Shown here piece by piece: positions 13,081-23,664 of a stretch of 64,000 nt of DNA. Below the pieces are notes generated by a model that was not told the origin of the DNA, did not search any database, and saw only the letters and a program-made list of their open reading frames with translations. The translations under genes were made by a program, and so were the position numbers. Position 1 is the stretch's first letter. Every line of letters starts with the position of its first letter. This DNA is from Arachis hypogaea. Lineage: Eukaryota; Streptophyta; Magnoliopsida; Fabales; Fabaceae. The stretch is from contig NC_092054.1 of NCBI RefSeq assembly GCF_003086295.3, positions 32,766,393 to 32,830,392 on the forward strand. Direction: 5' to 3'.

Positions 13081-13624
13081 CTCTTGCTGTGCGTGTGTTT
13101 TTGTGTTGTGTGTGTGAATTTGGGGAAAGGGGGTGTGGCGGCTGGAAGGGTTCAGGGTTAAGGTGAGTGAGTGAGTGTGGATAGGGTTAGCATAAAATTA
13201 GAGTTAGAATTTTTAATTTGAGAATTAGGGATTGTTTTTGAAAAAAATGTAAAATTAGAAATTTTTGGATAAATTAAAATTTAGTAATCTTAATTAAATA
13301 ATTAATTTTATCACTTTGATTTAATTATTTTTTGATAAATAATTTTTTGAAAATAAAATTATGAATAACTATAATAAATCATAAATAATTTATTATTTAT
13401 TTTTTAACAATTAGAGATTTTATCGGTTTAATAATGAGTGTTGAGTTATGATGGGTTTAGGATTTTAGTAGAAAGAAGAAAAAAATCAGAACTTTATATT
13501 TTATTTTTAAGGAAGTTTTTAAAAATTTATTTAAATGTAAAAATATGTTAAATTTTAGAGTGGTAATAAAATAAAAAATAATATTTGTTATAAATTTATT
13601 TTAAATAAGAGAAGGAAGGTGACC

Positions 13625-13718
13625 ACCAATGAGTTATAACTCAAATGGTATAGTCTTCTCATACTCATCTAAGAGATGCGCGTTCGAATCTTTCTATCTT
13701 TAGTATAAAAAGAGAGAG
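13625..13718 (+). mobile_element. Short tRNA-derived SINE-like insertion
   Basis: The 94-bp insert has an A-box-like TAACTCAAATGGTATAG and a B-box-like GCGTTCGAATC about 37 bp later, the internal RNA polymerase III promoter arrangement of tRNA genes and SINEs, and ends in an (AG)n tail. It is flanked by a 17-bp near-perfect direct repeat (13608-13624 and 13719-13735, AGAGAAGG(A/G)AGGTGACC type, one mismatch), as expected for a target-primed insertion. It does not fold into a complete tRNA that I can recognise. Confidence 0.6.
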
Positions 13719-13739
13719 AGAGAAGGAGGGTGACCCAGA

Positions 13740-14555
13740 AAATGGTAGAATGAAGAGTGAAAGTGAAAATTACAATTAATAAAAATTATATATAGTTTTA
13801 TAAAAAAAATATAAAATAATATATACCATTTTTAAAAATTAATCATTTAATCTTGAATTTTTTATAAAAATAATTAATTAATACAAATAATATTTTAAAA
13901 ATTAAAATTTTAAAACAAAATAAAATTATGTTAAAAAGATTTAAATATTTTAAAATAAATTTTTTTAGTTACGAAAATTCTTGTTTTTTTAATAAAAAAT
14001 AAGGGTAATATAATAATTGTAAATTAATTTTAATTTAAAAATAATTATATAAAGATATTATTTAACTATAAATTCTTAAATTATTTTTAAATAAATATCC
14101 TAATTTTAAGAATTAGAGTACTTAAATTAATTATTCTTGAAATATTATTTTATTATTAATTTATAATTATTTTTAAATAATACTAATTAAGATAAAATTG
14201 GAGATAATCAAGTTAATTTTTTTATTCACAATTTTAAAGTATTAAATTCAAAAATTTTAAATATTTAAATTAAATTATATAAAATTTTTATATTTTTTTC
14301 AATTACTAAAACTTTAAATTATAAATAAGAAAAAACTCGTTTAATATATAAATCTCTAAAAATTAATTTTGAATAAATATAATAAATCATAAATAACTTA
14401 TTATTTAATTTTTAACGTAATTTTAAACTCAAAGTATCATTAAATTGACTTAAATATTTTTAATAAAATAAATTTTTGAATATAAAATCTTAAATAAATA
14501 TAACAAATCATAAATAACTCATTATGTTAATTTTCAAAAATTTGAAGTTTTACAT
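13740..14555. other. Very AT-rich filler inside CACTA-1
   Basis: Almost entirely A/T with scattered AATTAATT and TTTTAAAA words. I see no gene, repeat boundary or motif here. Confidence 0.6.
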
Positions 14556-14559
14556 TTAA

Positions 14560-14908
14560 TATGTTGAAACAACATTTTTTATTAGTTACAAAAAATCTTT
14601 GAATTTTATGACAAATAAATAACTTCTTACAAAAATATTGTATTTTGTGACAAATTAATTTTTTGTTACAAAATATTATAATATTTTGCAACAAAACAAC
14701 AATTCGATACGAAAGCCAACATAATTTGTAACAAAAGAAATCACGTTGTTACAAAATATTCAAATGTTTTGTAACAAATTTTCTTGTTGTTACAAAATAT
14801 TCTTATTTTGTAATAATAACTAATTATTGTTATAAAAAAATCATAATTTGTAACAATTTTAAATTTGATACAAATTTTTTGTTACAAATGTTCCATTTTC
14901 TTGTAGTG
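14560..14908. repeat. Right subterminal repeat array of CACTA-1
   Basis: The same TTGTTACAAAATA / TTTTGTAACAAA words as at the left end, in both orientations, up to the terminal CTTGTAGTG. Confidence 0.85.
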
Positions 14909-14911
14909 TGG

Positions 14912-15005
14912 GAATTGCGTTGAAGCCATTGGGTGCCAGAATCGCGCAGAAGAAATAGGGATTAGAGGAAAATGCGTATCAGCGTGTTATTGAAGAAGAG
15001 AAGTG
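14912..15005 (-). other. 5' part of the same leader exon, beyond CACTA-1
   Basis: After the TGG target duplication the sequence is moderately GC-richer than its surroundings and continues the interrupted exon. It lies about 0.6 kb from the MULE terminus at 15642, the usual place for a promoter and leader in these elements. The transcription start is not identifiable by eye. Confidence 0.4.
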
Positions 15006-15534
15006 CCGGAAAACAACAAAAAAACGCCCCTTTTCTGCTACCTTCCCTTCATCCCTATGCCTAAAACGTAATCTTTTTGCAGCTATTCCCTTTTCCCTTT
15101 ATCTAAACCCATGAAAATCAGATAAAAATCAAAACTTTCATCCTTAACATCAACTCCAACCACATGCACCAACATATAATGTACTCTCCATATGCCAATA
15201 AACGGAAAAATGAAACTAAATAACATACCAACATGAATCAGATACAATGCTATGGCATGCTCCGATGACGAAGTTGTTGGGTTTCTCCTTTCTGCATCTT
15301 TTCATTTTCCTGGTTCCTGTGGTTGTGGATGGAATGAAATTAGGGAGAAAAATCTTGATATCTCACTCTATGTAATTTCTTCGTGTTTTCGGATGTTAAC
15401 TCACTGGATTGAAATTGCATTTTATTTGAATTAAATGTTGATAGAGATTTTTAGGGATTTGATTGAGATGAAACATAAATTAATTTTGGGAATGGAATTA
15501 ATTACTCTAGGAATGAAGAAGGAGGAAGGGTGAT

Positions 15535-15642
15535 AAGTATGTTATCGATAAGCAAGTGGAGTACACTCTCTTATCATGAGACTGGCATTTAGTTTCTACT
15601 ATATCTATACTATACTCTTTTTTTTGGCTACGTAGCACTCCC
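15535..15642 (-). repeat. Right terminal region (probable TIR) of the MULE
   Basis: On the minus strand the terminal bases are GGGGAGTGCTACGTAGCC and a run of A. The next bases outside, CTTTCAAGA or TTTCAAGAA, would be one copy of a 9-bp TSD; its partner lies beyond the left edge of the window. The inner limit of the TIR cannot be fixed without the other end. Confidence 0.55.
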
Positions 15643-15894
15643 CTTTCAAGAATAAGATGAATTAAGTGTGCAATAGAGTTTTTGAGATTTCTTTGTTCAA
15701 GAGAATAGAGAATTTTTTTATTATTACTAAGTAAGAAATTTCTAAATTTTATTGTATTTTAAGTGAGTATTGTTATCAAGCCTATAACAATTAAGTTTGG
15801 GGACAAATATCTTTTTAAAGATAGCGATCTAATTACGCTTTGAAACCATAATAAATTAAATTATTGTCATCTTTTACTCATAATTTTTCTAACA
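15643..15894 (+). repeat. Copia 5' LTR, 3' fragment
   Basis: About 250 bp alignable by eye to the end of the 3' LTR (24690-24945). It terminates in CTAACA at 15894. The primer-binding site just after it is too decayed to identify. Confidence 0.78.
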
Positions 15895-15918
15895 AATTTA
15901 GAGAGATATTAGTTAAAA

Positions 15919-16800
15919 ATGTCTCAAGATAAAAATATCACATTCAAGGTCATAAATCAAGAATTTATTAAATTGGTTTGTTTTGATCGGACGAATTTCA
16001 ACCATTGAAAGGATAAAATTATATTTTTTCTTACGGTTCTCAATCTTGCATATGTGACCCAAAGACTATACAAATTATTGATGCCGCTAAAAATGTCACA
16101 TCAGGAGAGAAGGAAAAGATTATTCAATTGAAGAAGAAATATAATGAAGATACATTTACATATCAAAGTTATATTCTTAACACTTTATCCAACCAACTCT
16201 GCAATTTTTACATATCAATTCAATCACCATTGGAGATTTGGAAGTCTTTGGAATAAAAATTATAACACTAAACATCAAGAGACAGATAGATTCATCATAT
16301 TAAAGTATTTTGAATTTATCATATAATCGATACTATGTCCGTTATTGATCAAATTCATGAATTGCAAATTCTTGTAAGTAGACTTCGTGATCTACAAGTG
16401 ATCCTTGAGTCATTACAATTTAGAAAAATGATTTTAAATTGTCTTTATCTTGAAATTATTATAGAAAAAAAACTTCTATATTTTAGTGAGTACTTCACAA
16501 TTGAAAAGTTACTAAGGTATATATGTACAAAAGAGAAAATTTGAAAACATAATGATGCGTATCTTTTTTAAAGTTTAAAGTAAATCATATTGGTGAAGAC
16601 AAAACCAGAAAAAAGGGTTCTCAAAGGATCTTAAGCAAGAAAAGAAGAAATAAAGAGAGTATTATCATTTCTACGAGAAAAGACATTATATCAAAAAATG
16701 TAGACTTCTGAAAAAAGAAGCACCAAAAGTCCAACTTAGTGGAAGAAAAAGATCTAGTTGTTATGATTTCAGAAAATATATAAAATATGCATATTGACAT
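15919..16800 (+). pseudogene. Copia gag remnant
   Basis: The frame opens ATGTCTCAAGAT at 15919. It contains a version of the copia gag N-terminal motif in which a Phe-Asp-x-Thr-Asn-Phe-x-x-Trp-Lys type block is visible (here FDRTNFNH then a stop in place of Trp, KDKIIFFLTVLNLAYV). Later pieces such as FRKMILNC (16420s) and a KYYHFYEKRHYIKKC-like zinc-knuckle remnant (about 16660-16705) follow in shifted frames. Capsid-like role inferred from position. Confidence 0.65.
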
Positions 16801-16839
16801 GGTTATAAAACTCAACATGGCAATACAAAAAAATCACTT

Positions 16840-17345
16840 GAATGGTTGTTAGATTCTAGAGCTACTGTTCATGTTTACAATGATCACACTCAATACAAAA
16901 AAATATGAAAAAGTGAATAATAGAGAAGTCTTGATGGGCAATGACAACTCATGCAAAATTTGGATCAAAAAATTATGGAATTAAACTTTACATCTGACAA
17001 GAAATTAAGTTTAATAAATGTACATCAGGTTCCAGATTTGAGGAAGAATTTAGTTTCTTTCAGTCTTTTATGTAAGAAATGGTTCAAAATTGTAATGAAA
17101 TCTGATAAAATAATCTTGCTTAAGAGTGATGTATTCATAAAAAAAGGATATTGTACTAAAGGCTTGTTCAAACTTAGTATTAATAATAAAATAAATGTTT
17201 CTTTTTATATTGTTTATTCTTGTGATTTATGGCATAGTAGATTAATATACTTAAATTACAAATCAATTAAATATATACATAATAATAACTATATTCATCT
17301 TAGTAACAAGAATTTCAATAAGAAATGTGATATTTATATATAATC
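16840..17345 (+). pseudogene. Copia protease and GAG-pre-integrase remnant
   Basis: LLDSRATVHV at about 16849-16878 corresponds to the aspartic protease motif, with the usual DSGA changed to DSRA, so the active site is damaged. The following open stretch (16951-17343, 130 codons) reads LINVHQVPDLRKNLVSFSLL and later DLWHSRLIYLNYKSI, the GAG-pre-integrase signature placed before copia integrase. Confidence 0.75.
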
Positions 17346-18060
17346 CAAAATTACTAAATTTTTTTTCTAAAGTTAAAATAGATACACATTTTCTAGAATT
17401 AATTTATAGTGATATTTGTGAATTAAATTACAATATTACTAGAAATAAATACTTTATAATTTTTATTGATGACTGTTTTAGATTTACTTATGTATATTAC
17501 TTACAACGAATATAGAGGAAGCTTTTAAAATATTTAAGAAATATAAAATAAAAGTAGAGAATATGCATAAAAAGAAAATAAAAATTATTCGTAGTGATAG
17601 AGGTGGAGAATATTTTTTTAATGAATTTAAAAATTTCTGTGAACATGATATTGTGCATGAATCTTCTACTCTATATACTCTGTAATAAAATAGTTTGGCA
17701 TAAAAAAATTGTATCTTTAGTGGATATGGTTAATTTAATGTTATTAAATATAAAGTTGTCTCATAATTTGTAGAGTGAGATAATATTGATAACACGTCAT
17801 ATCTATAATAGGATAACAACAAGATATAGAAAGGTTTCTTCATATGAAATATAGAAAGGACGAAAACCTAATTTGAATTATTTGAAAGCATAAAAGTATT
17901 TAGTATTTTATCGAATTCCTGATAAAAAGAGAATTAAATTAGGGTCAAGAGCCATAAAAGGCACATTCATAGGATATGTTCAAAATTTTAAAGCATAGAA
18001 AATATTAAATTTCATGTATAATGTAGTTGTTAAATTAAGAAAGATAAAATTTATTAAAAA
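17346..18060 (+). pseudogene. Copia integrase remnant
   Basis: FFIDDCFRFTYVYYLQ-like text at 17461-17510 and IIRSDRGGEYFFNEF at about 17583-17626 mark the catalytic core: the D of YSDIC, the D of RSDRGGEY and an expected Glu that is lost in a frame-shifted stretch. Several stops are present. Confidence 0.75.
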
Positions 18061-18499
18061 TAGATACATGAATGATTCAACTTCTAACTCAAAATATCTC
18101 CAAAATAATACAAATAGTATTTAACAAAAAAATTATTAAAATAATAAATGTCTAAGTGATTAAAAATTGATCATACCAAAAAAGAGATTGAGGATGAGAA
18201 AAAAAAAACCTTGGGTCCAGACTTTATTTCTTCTCAAATTATCACTTTTTTTATAGAAAGAACTAGGAATTTTGTAATATTCTCATTATGATGAACATAG
18301 AGGGTGATTCTCAAACTTTCAAAGAGCCAATAGTTTCTAGAGACTGCATTTTGGAAAGAAGCAATAAATGATGAAATGAACTATATATTATCAAACAATA
18401 CTTGAGTTTTAGTTGATTTGTCTATCTAGAATTAAAACCAATAAGATGTAAGTGAGTATTTAGAAAAAAGTATAATACTGATGATTCGCTATAAACTTT

Positions 18500-19017
18500 T
18501 GAAGCAAGGTTAGTGGTCAAGGGGTTTAGACAAAAAGAATATGTAGACTATTTTGATACCTACGCACCTTTAGTAAGAATGACTTATATTAGAACTCTTA
18601 TAGTGTTAGCATCCATTCACAAATTTTGCATACATCAAATGGATGTTAAAACAACTTTTTTAAATAAGAATTTTAATGAAGAAATTTATATGGAGCAACT
18701 GAAAGGCGATGTGCAACAAAAAAAATTATAAATTAGTTAAATGTTTGTATAATATAAAACAAGTGCCTAAACAATGACATGAGAAATTTGATTTGGTAGT
18801 GTTATTAAATAGCTTCTCACATAATAGTGCAAATAAATGTATTTACTCAAAATTTACTAAGGGTTATGGAGTAATCACTTGTCTATATGTTGATGATATG
18901 TTAATCATCCGAACAAATTTAGGAGGAATTCGTATTACGAAAGAGTATCTAACTTGTAAATTGAAGCTAATGAAGGATTTGAATGAAGTTGATATTATTA
19001 TGTATAACGGTGCATAA
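18500..19017 (+). pseudogene. Copia reverse transcriptase remnant
   Basis: Two open pieces carry RT motifs: VVKGFRQKEYVDYFDTYAPL with HQMDVKTTFLN (18513-18731), the D of the MDVKTAFLNG block, and CLYVDDMLII (about 18881-18910), the catalytic YVDD box. The frame is interrupted between them at 18731-18790. Confidence 0.85.
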
Positions 19018-19121
19018 GAATGTAATTGGATTTACTTTAAGTCAATCTCATTATATCTAAAAGGTATTGAAAAATTTTAATCATCTTACAATTAAAGAAT
19101 CAAAATGATCATAATTTTAAA

Positions 19122-19840
19122 ATGGAAGAAAATATGGGGAGATCTATAGTACAATTAGAATATGCTAATGCTATAAGGAGTTTAAAGTATGCAATAGACT
19201 GCACTAGACTTGATATAGTATTTGCTATGTGCAAATTATTAAAGTTTATAGAAAAATATAGCAATCAACATTGGAAAGCTATAACAAGAGTTCTTAGTTA
19301 TCTCAAAAAAATTAGAAACTTGGGATTACATTATAATGATTATCTCATAGTTTTAAAAGAATATTCTGACACAAGTTAGATTACAAATCTTAGTGATAAC
19401 AAATTCAATTCAAGATAGATTTTTACCATGGGTGGTGGAGCAATAAGTTAGGTCTCAAAGAAACAAATATATTTTTCACATTGTACTATAGAGAATGAAT
19501 TTGTAACTTTATCAGCCACAGGTAAAGAAGCAGAATGGCTCAGAAATTTGTTATATGATGTGTAGTTGTGGCCACAATAGGTGACAACTATTTCAATTTT
19601 TTGTGATAGTGAATTAACTATATCTCAAGCATATGATAATAAGATTTATAATGGAAACTCTAGACATATAAGTTAGTGACATGATTTTCTGAGGCAACTC
19701 ATAGATGATGGTATAATTACCATTACTTATGTAAGATCTCTAAAAAATTTAGCAGTTTTTTTACTAAAGATTTGTCAAGAGATAAAAATAAAGAGATTAC
19801 TACTAAAATAAGATTAAAACCTATTGTTATCAAATAATGG
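19122..19840 (+). pseudogene. Copia RNase H remnant
   Basis: SLKYAIDCTRLDIVFAMCKL, then HWKAITRVLSYLKK, are the connection region. GGGAIS followed by KEAEWLRNLLYDV and later ITITYVRSLKNLAVFLLK represent the copia RNase H up to its C-terminal end. At least five stops occur; some sit where Trp is expected. Confidence 0.8.
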
Positions 19841-20019
19841 GAATCCAATCTCGTTCTAGTAGATGACTAGTTTTGAGATTTAAAGGGTAACAACAAGTTG
19901 TTTATATAATAACTGGAGCACTAAGGTATAGAATTTAGTACTATATAAATAAAGTAGGAGGATGAGTTTTCTTAATGGATTAATAATATTATTTATCAAA
20001 GGATTCTACCTATATGAAT

Positions 20020-20400
20020 CACTACAAGAAATATCGTTAAAATCGACAGAAAAATCGACGGTGCAACATGTCACTTTTAAGCTTGTCAATTTTTCAAAAA
20101 TCCAATAAAATTGACGGCATGTCAAATCGTTGATAAATTTTAAATAAAATTGACAATCTTTTCGTCAATAATATTAGGTTAAGATTTTTCCATACTCAGT
20201 AAAAACGACACACTTGCCGTCGATAATATTAAATAAAATCGACAAACAACTGTCAAATTTGGATTTATTAAAATTGACAAAAAACCATCGATAATATGAT
20301 TAAAATATTGACAAGTTCTTTGTCTATATTTTGGTTTCTTTTGTCTATTTTGAATTTAAAAAGCGACAATGTCGTCGTCGATTTTAATAGCTATATTTTT
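20020..20400. repeat. Left subterminal array of CACTA-2
   Basis: Repeated AAAATCGACAG, AAAATTGACGG and CGTCGATTTTAA words in both orientations. Its partner is at about 23665-24075. Confidence 0.85.
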
Positions 20401-21573
20401 TTAATCATTTGAAAAATAATAGACAATTAAATATTAAATAATGAGACAAATAAACTTTAAAAAAATAAAATTTATAATAAATATTAAATAATAAATTTAC
20501 ATACTTATCAAAATAATAATAAATAATTCTCTAACTTAAAGATTTAAGACATGATAAATACTGAACTCCACTAATAATACAAAATATTCAAAATAAAGTA
20601 AATAATCCTAACTAAGATCCAGGCTACAACACAAGGTTGAATCATCAAGGTCATTTCCTAATTAAGCTAGCTAACTTTTCATCAATTCCACTGCTGACCT
20701 AGTATAACAAGAAACAAAAAAAAAAAAAATTAGTCATGACCAATTGCAAAATTCTTACTATGCTAAAATAGCACAACCAGAAACAAGAAGACAAAGTGAC
20801 ACACCACTAAATCCTGTTGATATCTTTCTTCTAGTGATCTAACTCCAACTCAAATTCTTACACATCAATTACAATTTAGTTTCAATTTTGGACTGAAATT
20901 CGCCAAATTGCTAACTTTCAAATTACGAAATTCAATATAATCTAAAACTAAAGAAACGAAGAGATTGCCAATACATGAAACATCCTGAGAGCTGGATTAT
21001 CAACACAATGAAGATTGCAACAAGCATTTGTACAACTAACATTCTGTAATGAAGTATATTGAATGAAAATAAAAGCATTGTCCGAAACTAGACAAGAATG
21101 GAACAAGCATGTACAAATTTGTCCATTTCCTTCAAAAGACACAAACCCACTTTCTTTATATAAACATTAGCATATTATACATTTAATTAATACAAACATT
21201 ATAGAGGGAGGTACTAATAAAGATTATTAATTATGTAGAATACCTAGAGACTAGAAAGTGAGATAAAGCGTTCAAGAAAAATCTAAACAGAATGCATAAC
21301 TAATTAACCAATAGTGGTCCATTTATATTAATAGGGAAGCTCATAGGTGTGTAGCGTATACAACATACTATTATAGAAAGTGGCAACCAAGATGCTAATA
21401 ATTTCAAACACATCATTAGTGACATTACAATAATAAATAACTGATACCTAAAAGTTTTCCATCACATGCTAATGTCTTAGTTGTTGGCAAGGTTATTTCT
21501 TGAACAATACAATAATAGATTGGTGGTACCACTTAGCAAACATAATAGATTATTAGAGTATTAGTGATTCTTA

Positions 21574-21651
21574 CTCAGCACACTCACTGAGCTTGCCAAA
21601 ACTTTGGCTTTCCACAATCTTCAGAATCAAGGACTTGTTCTCATCCAGGTA
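21574..21651 (-). pseudogene. Captured exon of a GRF-interacting factor (GIF/AN3, SSXT domain) gene
   Basis: GIF proteins are plant transcriptional co-activators that pair with GRF factors to promote leaf and organ growth through an N-terminal SSXT (SNH) domain. On the minus strand, after a CAG acceptor (21654-21652), 26 codons read YLDENKSLILKI...GKLSECAE, close to the SSXT core of GIF2/GIF3-type proteins, where the usual QNSGK is QSFGK here. A GTAAG donor overlaps the last codon; the usual GAG|GTAAG appears to have lost one base, so a read-through gives TAA at once. In GIF genes this segment is normally a complete exon bounded by introns in these same positions (from memory of the family). 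I could not find the first or the following exon nearby; the 22000-22400 stretch, with CT-rich minus-strand sequence, may be its captured 5' flank. Confidence 0.82.
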
Positions 21652-21952
21652 CTGCATGAATTCAAAAGAATGATATCATACGATATAAATGCAGCAAAAA
21701 TAGAAGCAAAGGAGAGAAACAAATAAAATAAAACGTCATTGTTAGTTGCTACTGTGTGTGTTATCTATCTAGTATTTTATCTCAAGATACATATAATAAA
21801 GTGTAAACAACATGGAAGAATAAAAAAGGCTTTTAAGATATGTGATGTAACAAACTATTTTTTTCCACTTTTTCATATTGTTGTATTTATGAAGTAGCTG
21901 TCCTATTATTAGAACAAATTACTCCATTAGTAAAAAGATTATAACTTCAAAT

Positions 21953-21953
21953 C

Positions 21954-22031
<78 letters not shown>
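21953..22031. repeat. (ATA)n microsatellite
   Basis: About 26 ATA/AAT units in CACTA-2, followed by a short (GAT)n at 22068-22080. Confidence 0.97.
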
Positions 22032-22033
<2 letters not shown>

Positions 22034-23279
22034 AGGCGGTATGTCAAAGATATATAGATACGGTTAATGATGATGATGATCGTCTATGTTTGGATTCAGA
22101 TATGATCTACACTGAAGAGTGAGAGAAGGACACGTTATATATATGTAAAGATATGAAGCAAGGGTGGTGGGAGGTGGTGGAAAAGAAAGAAAGAAAGAAA
22201 GGGGGGCAAGAAGGAACAAGATCTAGAAAACAAAACCAATACCAACAAGTAGTAAGTGGTAACAGAAGCTGACAATGAAAAAGAAGTTAGCAGAAGCAGA
22301 ATAAAGAAGAGAAAGAGGTACTATTTATTAAAAGAGAAAGCACAACACAAGACCAAAAGTGGCATACAAAGAAAAGACCCACCAAAGCTGAGACAAAACA
22401 AACCCTCCTGAGACTGAGCCGCCTTTACAGAATCGAAGGAGAGCAGTGACGGGTAGCACGCTGTGACGGCAAGCGCATACCAGAAGCAGAACAAGGCCAA
22501 AAGGGCTGAAGGGAAGCTAATTTAGACTACACACATGCTCATCATTCTTGCGAAAATAGCCATCAACCTAGCATCACAAGCTTCCCCAACAATTCCCAAT
22601 ATATTTGAAAACAATGCATTCAAATAGAAAGAGAAAGAAGCAGAGAATATAAGGACAAACCAGAAGACAAAAAAACACTAATGTCATTTTAGATTTTTCT
22701 ATCACTAATCTGGCATTTTCAACATTATTCAAGTCAATGTGCTGAAATTCTTAAACTCAAAAGACATAACATTTTTAATCCATAATCTTATCTATCCAAT
22801 GCTAAATGTTACAAACAACCAACAATAACATGAAAGCTGCTTTTCTGAAATACATTTCTACAAAGCTAAATTTGGCACAAGTTGAAGGAGAATCATCACT
22901 CCAGCAAGCATGAATAGAACTCTCATTAAAAGATTTGGCTTAAATGAATCTAAAATAACATTAAATAACATGAACAACACCAAGATCAGCAACACTTTAA
23001 TATAGAGTTCAAAGTTCGAACAACAGCTTACATCTGTTCAGCTCCTCTTAAGTTAGTCACCTACAAGCATTAAACAGCAGTCCAAATAAGCATCAAGCTG
23101 GAGAATATTTAATCTGAAAAAAGCAGGAATGGAGAGAGCATAATAATGGAAAAATAAATGCAAAAATATATGCCAAATGTTTGAAGAACAAATACTTACA
23201 AATTTTGGGGAAACAAGAGCTCTGAAAGAGAAACAAGACAATGGAATTTGGAAGTTCGGTAACAGTAACTGAAAAAGAC

Positions 23280-23560
23280 ACCTGGTTCTTGTGGGCTCGA
23301 TTGAGAGAGAGAAGACGCGTAAGAGAGACTGGAAAAGGACCAAAGTAGGAGGAGCGACTGCGGCAACAGAGAGAAAGAACGACGGCGGCACGGCAGCAGC
23401 GGAGCGATAGCGGTGCGAGCAAGAGGAGCAACAGTGGCGCGAATGTGAGGAGCGACAGCACACGACAGCAACAAAGCGTGACGGCGGCGTGAGCAAGAGG
23501 AGTGACGGCGGCGCAACCGTGACGGAGCGACGATGGCAGCAGAGAATGACGGTTGAAAAT
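23280..23560 (-). other. GC-rich block in CACTA-2, probable promoter/leader region
   Basis: A CpG-rich island of CGGCGG, GCGACAG and GACGGC words. On the minus strand it leads to CCACAAGAACCAG|GTGTC near 23282, a possible splice donor upstream of the captured GIF exon. Long open frames here (up to 211 codons) are low-complexity Ser/Leu/Arg/Cys text without a domain, so no protein is called. Confidence 0.5.
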
Positions 23561-23664
23561 GGTATGAATTTGGGGTAGAACGAGGGTTGGTGATAAAATG
23601 GGGAATTCGGGAAAATTGGGTTTCTGAAAATTTGGAAGCAGGAAGTGGAACGGGTATATGCATT

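Larger units (their letters stand above)
10189..14908. mobile_element. CACTA-1, non-autonomous CACTA (En/Spm) element, 4720 bp
   Basis: The right terminus ends TTTTCTTGTAGTG at 14908, the canonical CACTA end. The left terminus at 10189 reads CATTACAAGAAAAA, one substitution away from CACTACAAGAAAAA. The host trinucleotide TGG occurs at 10186-10188 and again at 14909-14911, the 3-bp TSD expected for this superfamily. Dense TTTTGTAACAAA / TTGTTACAAAA words fill the 350 bp inside each end, resembling subterminal transposase-binding arrays. No TNPD transposase or TNPA protein is present, so it is non-autonomous. Its interior has an internal duplication, a GC-rich block and a SINE-like insert. Confidence 0.93.
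9030..15270. repeat. Diverged direct repeat pair (about 9030-9260 and 15070-15270)
   Basis: Both blocks run through the same succession of words: 'ttgca...ttttccc', 'aaacccа...gataaa', 'catcattaac/catccttaac', 'actccaaccaca', 'ccaatatgccaat/ccatatgccaat', 'aaactaaataacatac' and 'atgcgatgctc/atggcatgctcc'. They are clearly related but diverged by substitutions and small indels. They bracket the CACTA element and the split leader exon, so the MULE had a duplicated segment of its minus-strand leader before the CACTA arrived. Confidence 0.65.
1..15642. mobile_element. Large Mutator-like element (MULE), right part, with FAR1-type transposase and Ulp1 protease genes
   Basis: The left end lies outside the window. 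The right end is placed at about 15642 because, read on the minus strand, the sequence begins GGGGAGTGCTACGTAGCC followed by A-runs, a typical MULE-like terminus. Immediately outside it, at 15643, similarity to the copia 3' LTR near 24690 begins. The body carries a MuDR/FAR1 transposase relic on the plus strand and a convergent Ulp1-type protease gene on the minus strand, the cargo known from plant Kaonashi-like MULEs. A CACTA element (10189-14908) is a later insertion, so at least 10.9 kb of MULE is present here. That both genes belong to one element is inferred from their positions; the left terminal inverted repeat cannot be seen. Confidence 0.68.

Noticed and set aside
13630..13700. Possible tRNA gene
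   Set aside because: A- and B-box-like motifs are present but no full cloverleaf or acceptor stem can be formed by eye, and it is flanked by a TSD, so it is called a SINE-like insert.
20948..21142. Cys-rich 64-codon frame in CACTA-2
   Set aside because: No match to GIF exons or other proteins that I recognise; short and in AT-rich noncoding surroundings.
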